This document shows, one piece after another, positions 8,630-16,504 of a stretch of 64,000 nt of DNA; positions within the stretch are counted from its first letter, which is position 1, and each line of letters begins with the position of its first letter. Below the pieces are notes generated by a model, which saw only the letters and a program-made list of their open reading frames with translations, had not been told where the DNA came from and did no database searches. Origin of the DNA: Paracoccus sp. IB05. Its GTDB lineage: Bacteria > Pseudomonadota > Alphaproteobacteria > Rhodobacterales > Rhodobacteraceae. The translations under genes and the position numbers were made by a program. The DNA lies in the NCBI RefSeq assembly GCF_016405985.1, contig NZ_JAEFCF010000017.1, positions 31,396 to 95,395 of the forward strand, read 5' to 3'.

Positions 8630-8719
8630 CGGCTTGCCTTTCCGGGCTGGCTTTCCCCCATCCTGGACCGCTCAGGCCGGTTTGTCAGCGCCGTTTGTCA
8701 GCGCGGTTTCCTGTGGCGT

Positions 8720-8890
8720 TCAGAATCGCATCCGGTTCACCCGGAGCCAGTCCGGCCAGCCCCAGATCCATTCAAAGGCCGCGAAGGCGAGACAGGCGGC
8801 GATCACGCCCAGCACCAGCAGCACCCGCTTCATCGGCGGCGGGTTCTGCACCCAGCGTTTCGCGCGCAACAGCCAGACGGTTATATTCAT
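8720..8890 (-). CDS. Small single-pass membrane protein (56 aa)
   Basis: Reading the minus strand gives a 56-residue protein starting MNITVWLLRAKRWVQNPPP and ending WPDWLRVNRMRF. A hydrophobic helix runs at about 23-42 (RVLLVLGVIAACLAFAAFEW), and Arg/Lys-rich flanks suggest a cytoplasmic N-terminus. A strong SD GGGAG lies 5 nt before the ATG. It precedes the diheme cytochrome gene in the same direction. I recall similar small proteins beside cytochromes in Rhodobacterales, but none with a known function. It may help assemble or anchor the cytochrome (inference). Confidence 0.65.
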   Translation of the reverse strand: MNITVWLLRAKRWVQNPPPMKRVLLVLGVIAACLAFAAFEWIWGWPDWLRVNRMRF

Positions 8891-8940
8891 CGACACTCCC
8901 TCATCGCGGTATTCGGCCTTTTCCGGGATATAATCAGGGC

Positions 8941-9103
8941 GCCATTCTCTTCAGGCGCCGGGGGAAAGCCACCGGTACGGCGGCTGGCGCGACCGAAACC
9001 GTTCAGGTCACGTAGCCCGGCGGTGTGCCCGTCGACCGAACCCGTGACCTTGCCGCGAACCTGCGGGCAATGCTCAGGCACCGTCGGTGAATCTGACTTT
9101 TCC
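8941..9103 (+). ncRNA. Candidate structured RNA, possibly 6S RNA (ssrS)
   Basis: A perfect -10 TATAAT (8929-8934) precedes a gene-free stretch that folds into a long interrupted rod. The outer stem pairs CACCG-gt-ACGG (8970-8980) with CCGTCGGTG (9081-9089). An inner stem pairs AGGTCACG (9005-9012) with CGTGACCT (9043-9050). The apical stem pairs CGGCGG (9018-9023) with CCGTCG (9029-9034). A side hairpin TGCCGC/GCGGGCA (9051-9069) lies in the 3' half of a central bubble. Closing stem, central bubble with 3' hairpin and apical stem is the general 6S RNA plan. The 3' end is uncertain and runs antisense into the end of hpt. Confidence 0.5.
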
Positions 9104-9718
9104 AATATAGGGAAGATTTCTGTTTCTCTGTGCAAAATCAATTCCATAGCCGACAACAAATTCATCGGCGATCTCAAATCCTGTCCATGTTGCGCGGATC
9201 GGCACCTCGCGCCGCGACGGTTTGTCAAGCAGCGCACAGATCTCGAGCCGGCGCGGCAGCCGTGACATCAGCAGGTTTTTCACATGGGTAAGCGTGTGGC
9301 CGGTATCGACGATATCCTCGACCACAAGCACATCACGGCCCTGGATCTCGCCGCGCAGATCCTTGAGGATCCGCACCTCGCGCGAGCTTTGCGTGGAATT
9401 GCCGTAAGAAGAGGCCTCGAGAAAATCGACCTCGACCGGCAGATCCAGCTCGCGGACCAGATCTGCAATGAAGACGAAAGAGCCGCGCAACAGACCGACG
9501 ACGACCAGCTTCTCGGTTCCCTGATAGGCGGCGGTGATTTCGCGCGCCAGCGTCTCGATCCGCGCAGCAATCGCTTTGGGGCTGATCATCTGGTCGATGA
9601 CATAGGGCCGCCCCGCCGGGGTTTCGAGTGCCGGGGTTTCGAGTGCCGGGGTCTCGAGTGCCGGAGGTTCGGATGCCGGAGGTCTGGTGGCAGGCTGGGT
9701 TTTGGTGGGATCGGTCAT
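9074..9718 (-). CDS. hpt: Hypoxanthine phosphoribosyltransferase with repetitive N-terminal extension
   Basis: Purine salvage enzyme that joins hypoxanthine (and guanine) to PRPP. The core is typical: [31 protein letters not shown], the PRPP-binding [13 protein letters not shown] (about 132-144), LLDKPSRR and the end LPYIGKV. The family is normally about 180 aa; this one is 214 aa because some 35 residues precede the conserved [12 protein letters not shown]. That extension contains PALET repeated in tandem, from 15-bp DNA repeats at 9615-9674. The true start might be downstream (the Met of DQMISPKAI) if the extension is not translated, but the repeats keep frame. The gene is divergent from the RatA-like gene. 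Confidence 0.92.
   Translation of the reverse strand: MTDPTKTQPATRPPASEPPALETPALETPALETPAGRPYVIDQMISPKAIAARIETLAREITAAYQGTEKLVVVGLLRGSFVFIADLVRELDLPVEVDFLEASSYGNSTQSSREVRILKDLRGEIQGRDVLVVEDIVDTGHTLTHVKNLLMSRLPRRLEICALLDKPSRREVPIRATWTGFEIADEFVVGYGIDFAQRNRNLPYIGKVRFTDGA
9615..9674. repeat. 15-bp tandem repeat inside hpt
   Basis: Four units of GCCGGGGTTTCGAGT and variants begin at 9615, 9630, 9645 and 9660. The first two are identical, the third has one change and the fourth is degenerate. They encode the in-frame pentapeptide repeat at the Hpt N-terminus. Confidence 0.9.
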
Positions 9719-9864
9719 GGCTGGCGCTCGGTTCTGGCGGAATGATTTCTTTTCACCCCGAAAGCGGGTGGGGGAAAGCGGAAACTCCCGCAATGGGCCC
9801 GCAATGGGGTTGAATTCCGGCGGTCGTGCGGTGAGATGGGGGAGTATCCGCAAGATTATCAGAC

Positions 9865-10332
9865 ATGCCCAGACATCAAGAGACCCGCAAATTGCCATGG
9901 TCGGCACAAGAGATGTTCGATCTCGTCGCCGATGTGGAGAATTATCCGAAATTTCTGCCCTGGAATGCGGCGGCACGGATCAAGTCGCGCCGGCCGGTCG
10001 AGGGCGGCGCCGAGGGCGACACCGTGATCGAGGCCGATCTGGTGATCTCGTTTAAGGTGTTTCGCGAACGCTTTGGCAGCCGGGTCACGCTTTTGGGCGG
10101 CGAAAAGCGGATCCTGACAGAATATATCGACGGTCCGTTCCGCTATCTGCGGTCGACCTGGGAGTTTCGCGATCTGGTGGACGGAGGCTCGGAGGTCGGG
10201 TTCTTTGTCGATTTCGAGTTCCGCAATGCGATCCTGCAAGGCGTGATCGGGCTGGTTTTCAACGAGGCGATGCAGAGGATCGTGCGGGCGTTCGAGCGGC
10301 GCGCGGCAGAGCTTTACGGCGCAGGCGGGTAG
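9865..10332 (+). CDS. RatA/COQ10-type START-fold protein
   Basis: A 155-aa cytoplasmic protein of the polyketide-cyclase/START-like family that includes yeast Coq10 and E. coli RatA. Hallmarks are the N-terminal [20 protein letters not shown] (about 12-31), the central [12 protein letters not shown] and [20 protein letters not shown], and the C-terminal helix [15 protein letters not shown]. Coq10 proteins bind ubiquinone and support its use in respiration. The toxin label RatA is often transferred to alphaproteobacterial members without evidence. Its setting next to lipA and respiratory genes favours the ubiquinone role (inference). Confidence 0.85.
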   Translation: MPRHQETRKLPWSAQEMFDLVADVENYPKFLPWNAAARIKSRRPVEGGAEGDTVIEADLVISFKVFRERFGSRVTLLGGEKRILTEYIDGPFRYLRSTWEFRDLVDGGSEVGFFVDFEFRNAILQGVIGLVFNEAMQRIVRAFERRAAELYGAGG

Positions 10333-10385
10333 CGGACGCGTCTGTAAGGGCGGAGGTGTAAAAATGCGCGCCCCTGCGGGCGCAG

Positions 10386-10444
10386 GCCTCCGGCGGGAGT
10401 ATTCGGGCGCGGGCCTCCGGCGGGAGTATTTAAGTCAAGAGGAA
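10386..10444 (+). repeat. Dispersed extragenic repeat, two tandem copies
   Basis: GCCTCCGGCGGGAGTATT occurs at 10386-10403 and again at 10413-10430. The second copy continues with TAAGTCAAGAGGAAG. It lies between the convergent RatA-like and pncC genes. Related copies are at 25691-25721 (minus), 35684-35712 and 59375-59406. Confidence 0.8.
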
Positions 10445-10477
10445 GCGGTTCAGGGCTGTGCTGTCAGATCTGGGCGG

Positions 10478-10978
10478 TCAGGCCTTTGCCGTCGGGGCGG
10501 CGGCGTTATGGAGGAGGCGCAGCGCGTATTCAGTGGCGGCCTTGCGCACATTGCTGCGCCCCAGGGCGCCGAAATCGCGGGTCTCGGTGAGTGTGATGCG
10601 GCCTGCTGTCGCGAGGCCGAAACAGACCCGGCCTTCGGGCTTATGCTCGCTGCCGCCGGGGCCGGCGATGCCGGTGACCGAGACTGCGAGACCGGCGCCG
10701 GACTGGCGGAGCGCGCCTTCGGCCATTTCACGCGCGACCTCCTGGCTGACGGCGCCGAAACGGGCAAGGGTGAGCGGATCCACGCCGAGCATCGCCTGTT
10801 TTGCCTCATTGGAATAGGTGACGAAGCCGCAGTCGATAACATCGGAAGAGCCGGGAATATCGGTCAGTGCAGCCGAAACGAGGCCGCCGGTGCAGCTTTC
10901 GGCCGTGGCGATCCTGAGCCCGCGCGCGCGGGCCTCCTGCAGGACGGCTTCGGCGAGGCTTGCGATTACATCAGCCAT
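10478..10978 (-). CDS. pncC: CinA-family nicotinamide-nucleotide amidohydrolase
   Basis: A 166-aa protein equal to the C-terminal domain of CinA, which deamidates nicotinamide mononucleotide to nicotinate mononucleotide in NAD recycling. The motifs ATAESCTGGLVSAALTDIPG (about 24-43) with the catalytic serine, YSNEAKQAMLGV, GAVSQEVAREMA and VTGIAGPGG are all present. The N-terminal CinA domain is absent, as is common for PncC. Its start overlaps the end of pgpA by 13 nt, so it is the last gene of an ispDF-pgpA-pncC operon. Confidence 0.93.
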   Translation of the reverse strand: MADVIASLAEAVLQEARARGLRIATAESCTGGLVSAALTDIPGSSDVIDCGFVTYSNEAKQAMLGVDPLTLARFGAVSQEVAREMAEGALRQSGAGLAVSVTGIAGPGGSEHKPEGRVCFGLATAGRITLTETRDFGALGRSNVRKAATEYALRLLHNAAAPTAKA

Positions 10979-11475
10979 GGCTGCAACACCGCATGATATA
11001 GCCCGGCAAGGACGACCGATCCGATGCCGGCGAACAGCCCTGCAAGGATGTCGTCCAGCATCACCCCGATGGCATCATGGCGCCGGTCGGCCTGGCCGAT
11101 GATCCAGGGTTTCCAGATGTCAAAGAGGCGAAACAGCAGGAAAGGTGCGACCCAGGCCGGCCAGGCGCCCCACCAGAGCCCGATATCAAGGCTGTGATTC
11201 ATCGCCGGAATGGCGGTGAAGCTCAGCGCGATCCATTGGCCGGCAACCTCGTCGATCACCACTTCAGACGGGTCGGTGTCGGATGTGCCGCGCAGGTAAA
11301 GCGGCACCGCCCAGAAGCCGAGCAGTGTCGCCAGAACCGCCCCTACCGGCACCAGCCAGTAAAACCCCTGGTTCATCGCCAGCAGCGCCAGCAGTGCCGC
11401 CGCCAGCGAGGCCCAGGTGCCCGAAGCCGGGCGGAGATGGCCAAGGCCGAAGAAAGTGGCGGTCAGGTTGATCAT
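10966..11475 (-). CDS. pgpA: Phosphatidylglycerophosphatase A
   Basis: Inner-membrane enzyme that dephosphorylates phosphatidylglycerol phosphate to phosphatidylglycerol. The 169-aa protein has several hydrophobic helices. It carries the conserved acidic signature [13 protein letters not shown] (about 71-83) and, further on, [15 protein letters not shown] and MLDDILAGL, as expected for PgpA. The start [20 protein letters not shown] is family-like and its ATGA overlaps the ispDF stop, so translation is probably coupled. Longer in-frame starts would lie deep inside ispDF and were rejected. Confidence 0.93.
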   Translation of the reverse strand: MINLTATFFGLGHLRPASGTWASLAAALLALLAMNQGFYWLVPVGAVLATLLGFWAVPLYLRGTSDTDPSEVVIDEVAGQWIALSFTAIPAMNHSLDIGLWWGAWPAWVAPFLLFRLFDIWKPWIIGQADRRHDAIGVMLDDILAGLFAGIGSVVLAGLYHAVLQPWLM

Positions 11476-12656
11476 GCTTTCACCAATACCACGGTTGCGA
11501 TCGAGGCTATACCTTCTTCGCGACCGGTAAAGCCCAGTCGCTCCGAAGTTGTTGCTTTGACGCTGATCCGGCTTGCGTTGAGCCCCATGATAGCCGCGAG
11601 GGCGGATTGCATGGATGCGGCATGTGGTCCGATCTTCGGGCGCTCGCAGATCAGGGTCACGTCGCAATTCGAGATTGCGAAGCCCTGGTCCCGGGCAAGG
11701 CCTGCAGCGTGACGCAGGAAGATATGGCTTGCAGCGCCCTTCCATTGCGGATCCGAGGGCGGGAAATGCCGTCCGATATCGCCTTCGGCCAGCGCGCCAT
11801 AAATCGCATCCGTCAGCGCATGCATCCCCACATCAGCATCGGAATGGCCCAGAAGCGCGTGGTCATGTGCGATCTTCACGCCACAAAGCCAGAGATGATC
11901 GCCCTCGGTGAAGGCATGGACGTCAAAGCCATTGCCCATGCGGATATCCATTCTGCTTTCCTTTCCGCGCCGTTGCGCGAGGATCTGTTCCGCGCGGGGG
12001 AAATCCGGCGGGAAGGTGAGTTTGAGATTGTCTTCCTCGCCTTCGACAATCGCGACCTCGAGCCCGGACGCGAGGGCGAGTTCGACATCATCGGCGGCCT
12101 GGCCTGCCGTATCGGCGCGATGGGCGGCGAGGATGGCGTCGAAATGGAAGGCCTGGGGGGTTTGCGCGCGCCAGAGCCCGTCGCGGGGCTGAAGGCCGGT
12201 CACAACCGCGCTTTGGCCCCGCCAGAGCGCATCGCTGACCGCGAGCGCAGGGGCGGCGGCCCTGTTGTGATCGAGGGCCGCCAGCATCCGCGCGATCAGG
12301 GCGGGGCTGGTCAGGGGCCGGGCGCCGTCCTGGATCAGGACCCGTGAATAGCCCTGGCCCGCCATGGCTTCGAGCGCGTTTCGCACCGATGCGGCCCGCG
12401 TGGCGCCGCCTTCGATCAGCTGTGCCCCAGGCGCAATTCCGGCGACAATTCCGGCGGCGGTCTCGCGGTCCTCGGGATGGATCACCAGCGCCAGATCAAA
12501 GCCCTGAAAGGCGCGCAGCGTATGGGCCAGCACCGGTTCTCCGGCGAGGAGGCGCCATTGTTTCGGCACCCCGCTGCCCGCCCGCACCCCACGCCCGGCG
12601 GCGGTGATCACCACCAGGGTCTTTGGCCCCGGGCCGGCGGGACCGGGTTCCGGCAT
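11472..12656 (-). CDS. ispDF: Bifunctional IspD/IspF isoprenoid enzyme
   Basis: Fusion of MEP-pathway cytidylyltransferase (IspD) and MECDP synthase (IspF), 394 aa. The IspD half (about 1-230) shows [10 protein letters not shown], the CTP-binding segment [13 protein letters not shown] and LIQDGARPL. The IspF half (about 235-394) shows [28 protein letters not shown], the substrate loop [11 protein letters not shown] and the closing [15 protein letters not shown]. Such fusions are normal in alphaproteobacteria. The start [12 protein letters not shown] was chosen from domain length; its SD is weak, and a longer in-frame extension has no family support. First gene of the leftward operon with pgpA and pncC. 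Confidence 0.94.
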   Translation of the reverse strand: MPEPGPAGPGPKTLVVITAAGRGVRAGSGVPKQWRLLAGEPVLAHTLRAFQGFDLALVIHPEDRETAAGIVAGIAPGAQLIEGGATRAASVRNALEAMAGQGYSRVLIQDGARPLTSPALIARMLAALDHNRAAAPALAVSDALWRGQSAVVTGLQPRDGLWRAQTPQAFHFDAILAAHRADTAGQAADDVELALASGLEVAIVEGEEDNLKLTFPPDFPRAEQILAQRRGKESRMDIRMGNGFDVHAFTEGDHLWLCGVKIAHDHALLGHSDADVGMHALTDAIYGALAEGDIGRHFPPSDPQWKGAASHIFLRHAAGLARDQGFAISNCDVTLICERPKIGPHAASMQSALAAIMGLNASRISVKATTSERLGFTGREEGIASIATVVLVKA

Positions 12657-12905
12657 ATGTGATACAATCTGGGGATGGGACACGGAATTTTTGCCTGGAT
12701 CGGACTGGGGCTGTTGCGGCGGTTTTAGGCCAGGGAAAGCATGCTGGCAATCTGCGCGTCTTTGCTCAAAATGCGGGCAAGTTTGATTAATTGTTGTGCA
12801 GTTCTTCATTCCGGTGCAGGGCTGTCCGCGAAATATCCGGGCATCTGCCTTGGAACTATGCCGGTCTCCCAATAGCACTTTCCCTGAGATAAAAGGAACC
12901 CGATC

Positions 12906-13976
12906 TTGGCTTTGACTCCTGGCACTCTGGAAAACGGTCCTTCGCAAGGGGATCTGCCTGCGGCGCCCGCCGCAGTGACTCCTGCCGCAGTGAAGCCAGT
13001 CGCAGTGGCTATCGGGGCGCATATCCTTTACCCGCCGGTATTTCTGGCACCGCTTGCGGGGATCACTGATCTGCCGAACCGCCGGCTGGTAGGGTCTTTC
13101 GGCGCGGGGCTTGTGGTGTCGGAAATGGTCGCCTCGGATGAGGTGCTCAGGAACCGCCCCGAAGCGCGGGCGCGGGCAGAGCTGGGCTTTGGCGAGAATA
13201 TCACTTCGGTCCAGCTGGCGGGGCGCGACCCTGCGCTGATGGCCGAGGCCGCGAAATGGTGTGAGGATCAGGGCGCTGAGATCATCGATATCAATATGGG
13301 CTGCCCGTCAAAGCGGGTGACGACGGGGCTCTGCGGTTCGGCGCTTTTGAAGGATCTCGACCTTGCGGTCGGGCTGATCGAGGCGGTGGTTGGCGCGGTG
13401 AAAGTGCCGGTGACGCTCAAGACCCGGCTGGGCTGGGATGAACATCTGCTGAATGCGCCTGACCTGGCGGCGCGCGCCGAACAGGCAGGGGTGAAGATGG
13501 TGGTGATCCATGGCCGCACCCGCTGTCAGTTCTACAAAGGCCAGGCCGACTGGGCCGCGATCCGCCGCGTGAAAGAGGCCGTGACGATCCCGGTGATCGC
13601 CAATGGCGACATTATTGATGCGGCCACGGCTGCCGAGGCGCTGGCGCTGTCGGGCGCGGATGGTGTCATGGTCGGGCGCGGTGCCCAGGGCGCACCCTGG
13701 CGGCTGGCCGAGATCGCCCATGCGCTTTACGGCACGCCCGCGCCTGTGATCCCCGAAGGGCTGGCGCGGGGCGAGATGATCGTCCGGCATTACGATGAGA
13801 TCCTCGGGTTCTACGGGCGCGAGCTGGGCTTGCGCTGCGCGAGGAAACATCTTGGCTGGTATCTGGAAGAGGCCGGGATGGACCATGCCCGCGAGACCGT
13901 GCTGACCGCCACCGACCCGGCATTGGTCCGCGACCTGATCCTGCGCGCCTTCGGCGAGACAGAGGAGGCAGCATGA
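12906..13976 (+). CDS. dusB: tRNA-dihydrouridine synthase B (NifR3)
   Basis: Flavin enzyme that reduces uridine to dihydrouridine in tRNA. The TIM-barrel motifs are [14 protein letters not shown] (about 47-60), [17 protein letters not shown] (about 123-139) with the catalytic cysteine, [14 protein letters not shown] and [16 protein letters not shown]. The frame begins at TTG (SD AAAAGGAA) because an in-frame TGA stands 18 nt upstream and no ATG exists before the fold. An Ala/Pro/Val-rich leader of about 35 residues precedes the barrel. A downstream GTG is possible. It is the first gene of the nifR3-ntrB-ntrC cluster known from R. capsulatus, and its stop overlaps the ntrB start. Confidence 0.92.
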   Translation: MALTPGTLENGPSQGDLPAAPAAVTPAAVKPVAVAIGAHILYPPVFLAPLAGITDLPNRRLVGSFGAGLVVSEMVASDEVLRNRPEARARAELGFGENITSVQLAGRDPALMAEAAKWCEDQGAEIIDINMGCPSKRVTTGLCGSALLKDLDLAVGLIEAVVGAVKVPVTLKTRLGWDEHLLNAPDLAARAEQAGVKMVVIHGRTRCQFYKGQADWAAIRRVKEAVTIPVIANGDIIDAATAAEALALSGADGVMVGRGAQGAPWRLAEIAHALYGTPAPVIPEGLARGEMIVRHYDEILGFYGRELGLRCARKHLGWYLEEAGMDHARETVLTATDPALVRDLILRAFGETEEAA

Positions 13977-15070
13977 GCAGCTATCGCTCTCCCTGGCCGG
14001 TTCCCGGCGTGATCTGGGCGTCTTTGCCCCTGCCGGCATTGCTGGTCGGGCCGGATGGCATGATCCGCGAGGCCAATCCGGCGGCGGAGAGCTTTCTGAA
14101 CGCCTCGGCGAAATCCCTGTTCGGTCAGCCGGTGCTGGACCGCATCATGATCGACGCGCCGATGGAGGAAGCCTTTTTGCGCGCGCGGGCCAATCAGGCG
14201 CCGATGAAGATCAACAATGCCGATGTGACCAGCGGCGAGCGCCCTCCGGTGCAATGTTCGGTGCATATCGCGCCGATGCATGATCAGCCGGATTACCTCA
14301 TGCTGCTGTTTTCCCCGCGCGAGATCGCGGACCGGCTCGGCCGGGCGGGGGCTTCGAAAACGGCGGCGAAATCGGCGATCGGCATGGCCGAGATGCTGGC
14401 GCATGAGATCAAGAACCCGCTCGCAGGCATCGCCGGTGCCGCGCAGCTTTTGTCGATGTCGCTGACGCCGGAAGATCGCGAGATGACCGATCTGATCGTT
14501 GAAGAAACACGGCGCATCGTCAAATTGCTGGAACAGGTCGAACAATTCGGCAATCTGCGCCCGCCGGAACGCCGCGCGGTAAATATCCATGACGCGCTTG
14601 ACCGGGCGCGGCGCTCGGGGCTGGTGGGGTTCGCGTCGCATATGGTGATCCAGGAGGATTACGACCCCTCGCTGCCGCCGACTTTTGCCGACCCCGATCA
14701 GCTGATGCAGGTTTTTCTGAACCTGATCAAAAACGCCGCCGAAGCTGCAGGGCGCAAGGGCGGCACCATCCGGCTGCGCACCTTCTATGACCTGAGCCTG
14801 AGGATGCGCCGCAAGGATGGCAGCCAGGGCGCGCTGCCGCTGAATGTCGAGGTGATCGACGATGGCCCCGGCCTGCCGCCCGATATCGCGGCTGAGGTCT
14901 TTGATCCCTTCGTTTCGGGGCGCGAGAACGGCACCGGGCTGGGCCTCGCGCTGGTCTCGAAAATCATCGCCGACCATGAGGGCTGGATCTCGGTCGAGTC
15001 CGTTCCGGGGCGAACGGTGTTCCGTCTCTCGCTGCCGATGGTGCCCAAAGAACCAAAGAAAGAGGTGTAA
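13973..15070 (+). CDS. ntrB: Nitrogen-sensing histidine kinase NtrB
   Basis: Cytoplasmic sensor kinase/phosphatase controlling NtrC according to PII signals of nitrogen status. It has 365 aa with an N-terminal PAS domain (about 18-125), the phosphoacceptor H-box [20 protein letters not shown] at about 140-159, and a C-terminal ATPase with N-box [11 protein letters not shown] and the G-boxes DDGPGLPP and GTGLGLALV. The ATG overlaps the dusB stop (ATGA), indicating coupled translation. The ntrC start follows its stop by only 3 nt. Confidence 0.95.
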   Translation: MSSYRSPWPVPGVIWASLPLPALLVGPDGMIREANPAAESFLNASAKSLFGQPVLDRIMIDAPMEEAFLRARANQAPMKINNADVTSGERPPVQCSVHIAPMHDQPDYLMLLFSPREIADRLGRAGASKTAAKSAIGMAEMLAHEIKNPLAGIAGAAQLLSMSLTPEDREMTDLIVEETRRIVKLLEQVEQFGNLRPPERRAVNIHDALDRARRSGLVGFASHMVIQEDYDPSLPPTFADPDQLMQVFLNLIKNAAEAAGRKGGTIRLRTFYDLSLRMRRKDGSQGALPLNVEVIDDGPGLPPDIAAEVFDPFVSGRENGTGLGLALVSKIIADHEGWISVESVPGRTVFRLSLPMVPKEPKKEV

Positions 15071-15073
15071 CCC

Positions 15074-16453
15074 ATGGATGGAACGGTTCTGGTCGCTGAT
15101 GACGACCGCACGATCCGCACGGTTCTGACCCAGGCGCTGACCCGGGCGGGCTGCAAGGTGCATGCGACCTCAAGTCTGATGACGCTGATGCGATGGGTGG
15201 AAGAGGGCAAGGGGGATCTGGTGATCTCGGATGTGATCATGCCCGATGGCAACGGGCTGGATGCATTGCCGCGCATCGCGCGTATGCGGCCCGGCCTGCC
15301 GGTGATCGTGATATCGGCGCAAAATACCATCATGACCGCAATTCAGGCCGCCGAGGCCGAGGCGTTCGACTATCTGCCCAAACCCTTCGATCTGCCCGAT
15401 CTGATGAAACGTTCGGCCCGCGCGCTGGAGCAAAAACGCCGCGCCGCCCCGGTCGCGCAACCGGTTCGCGAACCGGTCGAGGAATTGCCGCTGGTCGGGC
15501 GCACCCCCGCGATGCAGGCACTCTACCGGCTGGTGGCGCGGGTGATGAACACCGATATTCCGGCGCTGATCTCAGGCGAATCCGGCACCGGCAAAAGCCT
15601 GCTGGCGCGGGCGATCCATGATTTTTCGGACCGCCGGACGCTGCCCTTCGTCACCGCGACCGCGAGCGATCTGCAAGGGGTCGAGGGCCCATCTTCGCTG
15701 ATCGCGAAGGCGCGCGGCGGCTCGGTCGTATTCGATGAGATCGGGGATTTCGACGAGGATGCCCAGGCGCGGGTGGTGCGGCTCCTCGATATGCTCGGGG
15801 ACGATTCGATGGCCGGCAAGGCGCCGCGGATCATGGCGACAAGCCAGGTCGATCTCGCCGCTCGGATGGAGACCGGCAGCTTCCGCCAGGATCTCTATTA
15901 CCGGCTCGGGGGGGTGACGCTGCATGTGCCGGGTTTGCGCGAAAGGGTCGAGGATATCCCGCTGCTGGCGGAACATTTCCTCTCAAGGGGCGAGCGCGAT
16001 TTCGGCACCACGCGCCAGCTGGCCCCCGACGCGCGCGAGCTGATCCGCAACCATTCCTGGCCGGGCAATGTGCGGCAGCTGGAGAATGCGATTCGCCGCC
16101 TGCTGGTCACCGCATCGGACGCCGAAATCAACCGGGCCGAAGTGGCGGCGGTGCTGGGTCAACTCCCGGTGGCGGAGCCGAGCCGCGGCGTCATGGAGGG
16201 TGAGAAACTTTCCGCCACCGTCATGCGCCACCTGAAACGCTACTTCGATCTGCATGGCGGGCAGCTGCCACCCCCCGGCGTTTACCAGCGTATCCTGCGT
16301 GAAGTGGAGATGCCGCTGATCGAAATCGCGCTGGATGCGACCGGCGGCAACCAGGCAAGATGTGCCGATCTTCTCGGGATAAACCGCAATACTTTGCGCA
16401 AGAAGATCACCGATCTGGATATTCGCGTGACACGGCGCCGCAAGCTGATGTAA
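15074..16453 (+). CDS. ntrC: Nitrogen response regulator NtrC lacking the GAFTGA loop
   Basis: Response regulator of nitrogen assimilation, 459 aa. The receiver has Asp53 (VISDVIMPD) as phosphorylation site. The AAA+ domain has Walker A GESGTGKS (about 171-178) and Walker [13 protein letters not shown]. The Fis-type helix-turn-helix ends the protein ([16 protein letters not shown]). Between the Walker motifs the usual ESELFGHEKGAFTGA segment is replaced by the short [17 protein letters not shown], so the sigma-54 contact loop is missing. R. capsulatus NtrC has the same loss and activates the sigma-70 form of RNA polymerase; this protein probably does too. Confidence 0.95.
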   Translation: MDGTVLVADDDRTIRTVLTQALTRAGCKVHATSSLMTLMRWVEEGKGDLVISDVIMPDGNGLDALPRIARMRPGLPVIVISAQNTIMTAIQAAEAEAFDYLPKPFDLPDLMKRSARALEQKRRAAPVAQPVREPVEELPLVGRTPAMQALYRLVARVMNTDIPALISGESGTGKSLLARAIHDFSDRRTLPFVTATASDLQGVEGPSSLIAKARGGSVVFDEIGDFDEDAQARVVRLLDMLGDDSMAGKAPRIMATSQVDLAARMETGSFRQDLYYRLGGVTLHVPGLRERVEDIPLLAEHFLSRGERDFGTTRQLAPDARELIRNHSWPGNVRQLENAIRRLLVTASDAEINRAEVAAVLGQLPVAEPSRGVMEGEKLSATVMRHLKRYFDLHGGQLPPPGVYQRILREVEMPLIEIALDATGGNQARCADLLGINRNTLRKKITDLDIRVTRRRKLM

Positions 16454-16475
16454 AACCGCAACATCAAGCGTGGCA

Positions 16476-16498
16476 GACGGGTCGCACAAGGACCCGTC
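16476..16498 (+). other. Intercistronic hairpin between ntrC and ntrY
   Basis: Perfect 8-bp inverted repeat GACGGGTC / GACCCGTC with a 7-nt loop, ending 6 nt before the ntrY start. There is no T run, so it may be a processing or stabilising hairpin, or a translational control element that masks the ntrY ribosome binding site. Confidence 0.6.
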
Positions 16499-16504
16499 CA
16501 CAAG

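Noticed and set aside
8941..9103. Reading the structured region as hpt 3' untranslated RNA on the minus strand
   Set aside because: Inverted repeats fit both strands, but the perfect TATAAT in plus orientation favours a plus-strand transcript. The alternative is not excluded.
9865..10332. Calling this gene the toxin of a RatAB toxin-antitoxin system
   Set aside because: No antitoxin partner gene is adjacent and the fold equally fits COQ10-type ubiquinone-binding proteins, so the toxin label is unsupported.
12657..12905. Sigma-54 or NtrC-type promoter before dusB-ntrBC
   Set aside because: No TGGCAC-N5-TTGC match and no convincing paired NtrC site found; only an AT-rich patch near 12781-12800.
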